A stretch of 38,039 nucleotides of DNA from a bacterium (GTDB lineage Bacteria; Auribacterota; UBA3054; JAPLST01). Shown in pieces: positions 32,941 to 38,039 of this stretch; the stretch's first letter is position 1; the number at the start of each line of letters is the position of its first letter. The position numbers were made by a program, and so were the translations under genes. The DNA lies in contig JAOACZ010000198.1 of NCBI GenBank assembly GCA_026417575.1, positions 1 to 38,039 on the forward strand, read 5' to 3'. A model generated the notes under the pieces. That model saw only the letters and a list, made by a program, of their open reading frames with translations. It was not told the origin of the DNA and ran no database searches.

Positions 32941-33915
32941 TTAATCTACGAGACCAACGGTGTCGAGCAGTTCCTGTAACTCCGCGCGGGAGGTAGTAGC
33001 GGTGCCCATTTTTCCGACGACGATGGCGCCGGCGATGTTAGCGAGTTGGCAGGCGTGCCAGAGGGGGGCGCCGGTAGCCACAGCAGCGGCCAAGACTGCG
33101 CAGACGGTATCGCCGGCACCGGAGACGTCGTAGACGCTGTGGGTTTTGGCAGCTGGGCGGCGGCGCACGGTGCCATCGCGCTCGCAGAGGGCGATGCCCT
33201 TGTCGCCGAGGGTGATGAGGAGGTGCTCCACTTCATGTCGTGCAAAGAAGCCTCGAGCGATTTCATTTAAGTAGGCGAGGGCGTCAGAGCTGCTACAAGC
33301 GACACCAGAGAGGATGCGAGCCTCCTCGAGATTCGGGGTTGCGATCATACCACGGTAGGTGATGTTGTGGTAGCGATTTGGGTCGACGATGACTGGTTGG
33401 CTGATGCACTTGACGTGATCGAAGAGGGTGGGGAGGATGAGACCTTTGTGGTAATCTTGGATGATGACGGCATCGCAGGCTGGGAGGGCACGCTCGAGGG
33501 CGTTGATGGCGCCGGACTTACGGACGACGTCGGGGGGGAGGATAGTATCCCAATCGACACGGACGACGTGTTGGTTACGGGCGATGATGCGAGTTTTGCG
33601 AGTAGTGCGGGTACCCGGAGCAGTGAGGAGGTAAGTGCAGTCGACATTTTGTTGTTGGAGCAAATCGCGGAGGCGTTGGCCGTCGGGGTCATCGCCGATC
33701 ACGCCGATCATGATAGCGCGCGCATCGAGGGCGGCGAGGTTCATGGCAACGTTGGCGGCGGCGCCGGGCATATCGTTTTCGTGCTGGACGCGGACCACCG
33801 GTACGGGTGCTTCGGGAGAGATACGTTCGACTTCGCCCCAGACGTAATGATCCAAGACGACATCGCCGAAGACGATGACGCGCCGGCCTTTCATTTGATC
33901 AATAATTGGATGCAT
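32941..33915 (-). CDS. hldA: D-glycero-beta-D-manno-heptose-7-phosphate kinase (HldA/RfaE1-like)
   Basis: A 324-residue PfkB-family kinase that phosphorylates heptose 7-phosphate at C1 for ADP-heptose and LPS core. Signatures: GDVVLDHYVWGEVERISPEA, MPGAAANVAMNLAAL, IIQDYHKGLI, VDPNRYHNITYRGMIATPNL, LITLGDKGIAL, and DVSGAGDTVCAVLAAA with the catalytic Asp. It lacks the C-terminal adenylyltransferase domain of HldE, so a separate HldC would be needed. AAGGAG six bases upstream supports ATG 33915. The gene indicates heptose-containing LPS, hence an outer membrane. Confidence 0.9.
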   Translation of the reverse strand: MHPIIDQMKGRRVIVFGDVVLDHYVWGEVERISPEAPVPVVRVQHENDMPGAAANVAMNLAALDARAIMIGVIGDDPDGQRLRDLLQQQNVDCTYLLTAPGTRTTRKTRIIARNQHVVRVDWDTILPPDVVRKSGAINALERALPACDAVIIQDYHKGLILPTLFDHVKCISQPVIVDPNRYHNITYRGMIATPNLEEARILSGVACSSSDALAYLNEIARGFFARHEVEHLLITLGDKGIALCERDGTVRRRPAAKTHSVYDVSGAGDTVCAVLAAAVATGAPLWHACQLANIAGAIVVGKMGTATTSRAELQELLDTVGLVD

Positions 33916-33957
33916 GCAGGCTCCTTGACACGCGCTTACAAGCGAGGTGGTGCTGAA

Positions 33958-35982
33958 TTAGCCTTGTTCCTGCGCACGGGATTTCCGATAGTTTTCAATA
34001 ACGATCTGGGCTAAGTTGCTGGGCAACTCGGCATAGTGGGAGAGGCGCATACTGAAGCTGCCGCGCCCGCCGGTGATGGAGCGGAGCTCGCCACAGAACT
34101 TAAACATTTCTGCTTGGGGGACTTCTGCTTTAATGATTTGCAGATCGCCGCGGGCGTCCATTCCGATGATGCGCCCACGCTTGGCATTCAAAATGCCGTT
34201 GATGTCACCCATGAACTGCTGAGGGCACTGAACCTCGACGTTCATGATGGGCTCAAGCAAGATTGGATTAGCTTTTTCGACTGCTTCGGCGAGGGCCATG
34301 CGACCGGCGATTTGGAAGGCGATATCTTTGGAGTCAACGGGGTGTTCCTTGCCATCGTAGAGCTCGACGACGATATCTACGACAGGACAGCCGGCGATGA
34401 CACCTTCGGCCATACGGGAGCGAATGCCTTTATCGACGCTGGGGATGAAGTTGCTTGAGATGACGCCGCCGACGATTTTATCAATGAATTCGTAGCCTTT
34501 GTCGCGTTCATTGGGATAGACGCGGATGGCGACTTCGGCGAACTGGCCGGCACCGCCAGTTTGTTTTTTATGGCGATAGCGTACGTCAGCCTTACCGCGG
34601 ATGGTTTCGTGGTAGGCGACTTTTGGAATGGAGGTGAGAACATCGACTTTAAATTTTTCTTTCAGTCGTTTAAAGACGACGTCCAGGTGGACGTCGCCGA
34701 GGCCGGAGACGAGGAGTTCGTGAGTTTCGGGATGCCGTTCGACAATGATGGTGGGGTCTTCCTCCCGTATGCGGTGGAGGCCTTCAGCGATTTTCTCTTC
34801 ATCGCCCTGTTTAGCGGGTTGGACGGCAAGGGTCATGACAGGTGTGGGGAAGGGGATGGGGTAGAAGGTTACCTTGGCGGTGCCTAGGGCGTCGTTGACG
34901 TGGGTATTTTTGAGCTTGGCGACGGCGACGATATCGCCGGGCGTGGCGCGGTCAACGGAGATTTGATCTTTGCCTTGGATGAGGAGGAGGTCGCCCAAGC
35001 GTTCCTTATGACCGCGGGTGATGTTGAGGACGTCGGTGCCGGCGGTGATGGTACCTTGGCGGACGCGGAAGTAGGTGATTTGGCCGACGAAGGGGTCAGT
35101 GACGGTTTTGAAGACCTGAGCGGCGGCTGGGGCGGTCGGATCAGGGGAGAGGGGGTCTCCTTCAGCGGGAGTGTATACGCCGCGATCGAGGGGGGACGGC
35201 AGGGAGGCGATGATGGCGTCGAGCAATTCGGTTATGCCGATGACTTTGGTAGCGGCGCAGGCGCAGACGGGTACGAGTGTACCCTGAATGGTGGCACGGC
35301 GCAAAGCGGCCTGGAGCTCGGCGGGTTCGAGTGGTTGATCGGCGAAGTATTTTTCGAGCAAGTTTTCGTCTGTTTCGGCGACGGCCTCGATGAGGCGAGT
35401 GCGGCAGGAGGCATAGAGGTCGGGGTCTGCGCTAGCTGGATTGTTATCGAGCAAGGAGACGACGCCGGTGAAGGAGGGACCCAGGCCGACGGGGATGGTG
35501 AGCGGGACAAAGCCTTTGCCGAAGGAGTCTGTGAGGGCATCAAGGAGTTCGAGGAAGCGGGCGTTTTCTTTATCGAGTTTGTTAATGACGACGAGGCGTG
35601 GGAGAGCCATTTGGGAAGCTAATTCCCAAGTTTTTTGGGTACCGACTTCGATACCCTGGACGGCATCCACGACGAGGAGAGCGCCGTCGGCGACGCTGGT
35701 GGAAGCGACGACTTCACCGAAGAAATCGGCATAGCCGGGGGTGTCGGCGAGAAAGATGTGATGATCATGGTAGGCGAGGAAGAGGTTGGCAGTGCGGATA
35801 CTGATTTGGCGCTCTTGTTCTTCGGGGCTGGAGTCTGAGACGGTATTCTTGGCGTCGACGGAGCCTAGACGGGAGATCATACCGCTGCGGAAGAGCAGTG
35901 CCTCAGCCAGGCTGGTTTTACCGCTGGCGGCGTGACCTAGCATGACCACGTTGCGCACGTTGGCAATTGGCAGATCCTTCAT
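33958..35982 (-). CDS. Elongation factor G-like GTPase (EF-G2 type)
   Basis: A 674-residue translational GTPase. G1 is GHAASGKTS (residues 16-24), G3 is DTPGYADF, G4 is NKLD; the switch I region reads NTVSDSSPEEQERQISI, characteristic of the EF-G2/EF-G-like branch rather than canonical FusA. Domains II-V are present (VSGLGDVHLDVVFKRLKEKF, YRHKKQTGGAGQFAEVAI, LEPIMNVEVQCPQQFMGDING). The function of this paralogue is not established; a second, canonical EF-G should exist elsewhere. ATG 35982 is chosen over 36111 because AAGGAG lies 7 bases upstream and the GTPase domain starts directly after it. It heads a minus-strand run with hldA, yebC and rnhA. Confidence 0.9.
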   Translation of the reverse strand: MKDLPIANVRNVVMLGHAASGKTSLAEALLFRSGMISRLGSVDAKNTVSDSSPEEQERQISIRTANLFLAYHDHHIFLADTPGYADFFGEVVASTSVADGALLVVDAVQGIEVGTQKTWELASQMALPRLVVINKLDKENARFLELLDALTDSFGKGFVPLTIPVGLGPSFTGVVSLLDNNPASADPDLYASCRTRLIEAVAETDENLLEKYFADQPLEPAELQAALRRATIQGTLVPVCACAATKVIGITELLDAIIASLPSPLDRGVYTPAEGDPLSPDPTAPAAAQVFKTVTDPFVGQITYFRVRQGTITAGTDVLNITRGHKERLGDLLLIQGKDQISVDRATPGDIVAVAKLKNTHVNDALGTAKVTFYPIPFPTPVMTLAVQPAKQGDEEKIAEGLHRIREEDPTIIVERHPETHELLVSGLGDVHLDVVFKRLKEKFKVDVLTSIPKVAYHETIRGKADVRYRHKKQTGGAGQFAEVAIRVYPNERDKGYEFIDKIVGGVISSNFIPSVDKGIRSRMAEGVIAGCPVVDIVVELYDGKEHPVDSKDIAFQIAGRMALAEAVEKANPILLEPIMNVEVQCPQQFMGDINGILNAKRGRIIGMDARGDLQIIKAEVPQAEMFKFCGELRSITGGRGSFSMRLSHYAELPSNLAQIVIENYRKSRAQEQG

Positions 35983-36046
35983 TCCCCGCTCCTTGGAGTT
36001 TACCGTTACGGGCTTGAGCACGAAAACATTGCTTAGACAGGTGAAA

Positions 36047-36075
36047 ATGATAGCAAAAAGAGAAGGATTTGGCAA
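36047..36075 (-). promoter_or_regulatory. Promoter of the EF-G2-hldA-yebC-rnhA run
   Basis: TTGCCA (36075-36070), 17 bases, TATCAT (36052-36047) on the minus strand, giving a leader of about 58 bases with a proper Shine-Dalgarno. The rest of the 35983-36348 divergent intergenic region holds no gene. Confidence 0.6.
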
Positions 36076-36271
36076 GACTGGGTGCAGGTGGTTGGACAGA
36101 GGCAGTTGCACTACAGACGAGAGGGGAGTGACGAGAGAGAAGGTGGGTTAGGTTGTGGGAGATGAGGGATGTAGTGTGATTGAATTGAGAATAAGCATGA
36201 GAGTGTAATCGTTTTGCGTTACTGAATGGCATGTGAATTGCAGGACGGGGCGCATACAGGTGAGAAAATAG

Positions 36272-36294
36272 TATAATGCGTGGTCAAAATGACC
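36272..36294 (+). promoter_or_regulatory. ABC-transporter -10 box and overlapping inverted repeat
   Basis: TATAAT at 36272-36277 is a perfect -10 box, but no -35 box lies at 16-18 bases. A perfect inverted repeat GGTCA-AAA-TGACC (36282-36294) covers the expected start site near 36284, and AAATGAC recurs at 36310-36316. Lack of a -35 box plus a symmetric site at +1 suggests a regulated promoter; the regulator is unknown. Confidence 0.4.
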
Positions 36295-36348
36295 GGTAAG
36301 ATACGTCGAAATGACGCAGACCAGGCATAACAGAAGAGGTGTGAAGGT

Positions 36349-37281
36349 ATGATCAGCGTAGAGCATTTAGTGAAGCGATTTGGGGCGCGGACGGCGGTGG
36401 ACGGCGTGACGTTTGAGGTAAGCGCGGGGGAGGTGTTAGGGTTTTTGGGACCGAATGGGGCGGGGAAATCAACGACGATGCGGATGTTAACGTGTTTTAT
36501 TCCGCCGACGGAAGGGACGGCCAAGGTGCATGGGTACGATATCCTTGAGGAGCCGGTGCGAGTGCGGCAGCACATTGGGTACTTGCCGGAGAATGCGCCT
36601 GTGTATCATGACATGAGTGTGGCGGGGTACCTACGGTTTATTGCGGAGATGCGTGGTCTGCGTGGGTCACGGTTACATTCGCGCGTGGAAGAGATAATCG
36701 AGACATGTTATTTGAAGGGTGTGCGCAATCAGAGTGTGGGGACGCTGTCGAAGGGGTACAAGCAGCGCGTGTGTTTTGCGCAGGCGATATTGCATGATCC
36801 GCCGATTTTGATTTTGGACGAGCCGACGGACGGGTTAGATCCGAATCAGAAGTACGAGGTGCGGCAGTTGATCAAGCGGATGGGGGAGCGGAAGTGCATT
36901 ATATTGTCGACGCACATATTAGAGGAAGTGGAGGCGGTGTGTACGCGAGCGATTATCATAGCGAAGGGGAAGATCGTGGCGAACGGGACGCCAGCGGAGC
37001 TGCGGGCGCGATCCACAGTGCACGGGGCGGTGACGCTGGCGGTGCGGGGTGTAAGTGAGAAAGAGGTTGTGCCATTGTTAGGGAATTTGCCGAACGTATA
37101 TCACGTAAAGGTGCTTGGGGAGAGCAATGGGTGTTTACAGGTGCAGGTGTTACCGAAGCCTGGGATGGCGATTGCGTACAGTGTCTCGGCGGCTGCGCGG
37201 GAGCGGAAGTGGGCGGTGGAGGAGTTTCATGTGGAGCAGGGGCGGCTTGACGAAGTATTTCGGATGATTACGCAGGAATAA
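36349..37281 (+). CDS. ABC transporter ATP-binding protein (GldA/CcmA-like)
   Basis: A 310-residue ATPase of an ABC-2-type exporter. Walker A GPNGAGKST (34-42), Q-loop region IGYLPENAPVY, signature LSKGYKQR (133-140), Walker B LILDEPT (154-160), D-loop GLDP and switch His189 in LSTHILEE are all present, followed by an 80-residue C-terminal regulatory extension. The pairing with the permease 19 bases downstream resembles GldA-GldF, often annotated as gliding-motility transporters but widespread in non-gliding bacteria. The substrate is unknown. AGAGG lies upstream of ATG 36349. Confidence 0.92.
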   Translation: MISVEHLVKRFGARTAVDGVTFEVSAGEVLGFLGPNGAGKSTTMRMLTCFIPPTEGTAKVHGYDILEEPVRVRQHIGYLPENAPVYHDMSVAGYLRFIAEMRGLRGSRLHSRVEEIIETCYLKGVRNQSVGTLSKGYKQRVCFAQAILHDPPILILDEPTDGLDPNQKYEVRQLIKRMGERKCIILSTHILEEVEAVCTRAIIIAKGKIVANGTPAELRARSTVHGAVTLAVRGVSEKEVVPLLGNLPNVYHVKVLGESNGCLQVQVLPKPGMAIAYSVSAAARERKWAVEEFHVEQGRLDEVFRMITQE

Positions 37282-37300
37282 CTGGAACGCGGAGTGTGGT

Positions 37301-38020
37301 ATGGTACGGCATATAGTGAGCATAGCGAAGCGGGAACTGAAGGGGTATTTCAACTCGCCGGTGGCGTACATATTCATTTTTTTCTTTTTGGTGTTATGCG
37401 GTTTTTTCACATTTAACGTGAGCAAGTTTTACGAGGCGGGGCAGGCGGACTTACGGGGTTTTTTCATCTGGCATCCGTGGTTGTATTTATTTTTGGTGCC
37501 GGCGGTGGGGATGCGGTTATGGGCGGAGGAGCGGCGGAGTGGGACGATAGAGATACTGCTGACGTTGCCGATTACGGTGGGGGAGGCGGTGGTGGGGAAG
37601 TTTTTGGCGGCGTGGGCGTTTATAGGGATAGCTTTGGCGCTAACGTTTCCACTGGTATTGACAGTGGGGTATTTAGGTGATCCGGATTATGGTGCGATTG
37701 TGACGGGGTACGTAGGGAGCTTTTTGATGGCTGGAGCGTATTTATCGGTGAGTGGGGTTATGTCGGCGACGACGCGTAGTCAAGTGATTGGGTTCATTCT
37801 CTCGGTAGTGGCGTGTTTGTTTTTGGTGCTGGCGGGGTGGTCACCTGTGACAGATGCGTTGATCAAATGGGCGCCGGCGTGGTTGGTGACGTTGGTGGCG
37901 GAGTTAAGTTTTATGCCGCATTATGAATCAATACAGCGTGGGGTAATTGACTCTCGTGACGTGATTTACTATGCGAGCATGATTGGATTTATGCTGTGTT
38001 TGAACAGCACGGTGTTGAAC
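37301..38020 (+). CDS. ABC-2-type permease (GldF-like), 3'-truncated
   Basis: The frame starts at ATG 37301 (GGAG about 7 bases upstream) and is open to the end of the genomic sequence, giving 240 residues. It begins MVRHIVSIAKRELKGYFNSP, a cytoplasmic helix typical of ABC-2 permeases, followed by hydrophobic segments around VAYIFIFFFLVLCGFFTF, WLYLFLVPAVGMRLWAEERR, FLAAWAFIGIALALTFPLVL, YVGSFLMAGAYLSVSGVMSA and GFILSVVACLFLVLAGW. RSGTIEILLTLPI is the conserved ABC-2 loop. The frame would read on into LSLIHI, which is translated adapter. It partners the preceding ATPase; a GldG-like gene would be expected downstream. Confidence 0.88.
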
Positions 38021-38039
38021 CTGTCTCTTATACACATCT
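38021..38039 (-). other. Tn5 (Nextera) mosaic-end adapter, not genomic
   Basis: CTGTCTCTTATACACATCT is the reverse complement of bases 1-19. Translated in the permease frame it begins LSLIHI, a known adapter artefact. The fragment therefore carries inverted adapters at both ends. Confidence 0.97.

Overview
The window is a 38 kb fragment of a bacterial chromosome, most likely metagenomic. Both ends are library adapter: the first 19 and last 19 bases are the Tn5 (Nextera) mosaic end in opposite orientation, so genomic sequence runs from 20 to 38020 and the first and last genes are cut. The bacterium is probably Gram-negative: it has a heptose-phosphate kinase for LPS core, a lipobox lipoprotein, and PEP-CTERM-type surface proteins. 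The right-handed beta-helix protein ending in a GSPCxDAG...DMGAYE block followed by a PEP-CTERM tail recalls PVC-superphylum bacteria (Kiritimatiellota/Lentisphaerota/Verrucomicrobiota), but no rRNA or ribosomal protein is present, so this placement is a weak inference.

Layout. 20-2514: a truncated PEP-CTERM beta-helix protein, then about 1.1 kb of decayed or non-coding DNA holding a second PEP-CTERM tail, a 23-bp duplicated repeat and a 13-bp inverted repeat. 2515-7953, minus strand: asnS, then a HEAT-repeat lipoprotein, a beta-CASP metallo-beta-lactamase nuclease and a cobalamin-binding radical SAM protein in one tight operon. 8953-16198: carA (+), a Rep-like helicase (-), and the plus-strand run DRTGG protein, CBS/GHKL-ATPase protein and recG, separated by unusually long gaps. 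17140-25816, minus strand: an eight-gene hydrogenase operon. 25959-31672: mntP (-), then ilvD, a Gfo/Idh/MocA oxidoreductase, an NAD-dependent epimerase-like protein and queA (+). 31658-35982, minus strand: EF-G2-like GTPase, hldA, yebC, rnhA. 36349-38020: a GldA/GldF-like ABC transporter pair, the permease cut by the window end.

The most interesting part is the hydrogenase operon. Its order is NuoE/HoxE-like, a stand-alone GHKL ATPase, a thioredoxin-fold ferredoxin homologue without its cluster cysteines, a HoxF/HydB-like flavoprotein fused to a complete GltD/NfnB-like FAD domain, HoxU with a Pro/Thr/Ser-rich tail, HoxY, HoxH, and an OlsB/COG3176-type acyltransferase. The accessory genes (GHKL ATPase, small ferredoxin homologue, and the unlinked DRTGG and CBS-GHKL genes) are those usually seen with electron-bifurcating [FeFe] hydrogenases, yet the catalytic subunits here are a group 3 [NiFe] enzyme. 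The fused second pyridine-nucleotide site suggests an enzyme coupling H2 to two nucleotide pools or to ferredoxin. No hyp maturation genes and no cleavage protease are in the window.

Many genes lack a convincing Shine-Dalgarno sequence. Nine sigma70-like promoters with a 17-bp spacer can be read, and three of them (mntP, rep-like helicase, asnS) put the predicted transcription start 0-4 bases before the ATG, suggesting leaderless mRNAs. No tRNA, rRNA, CRISPR array, insertion sequence or prophage gene was seen.
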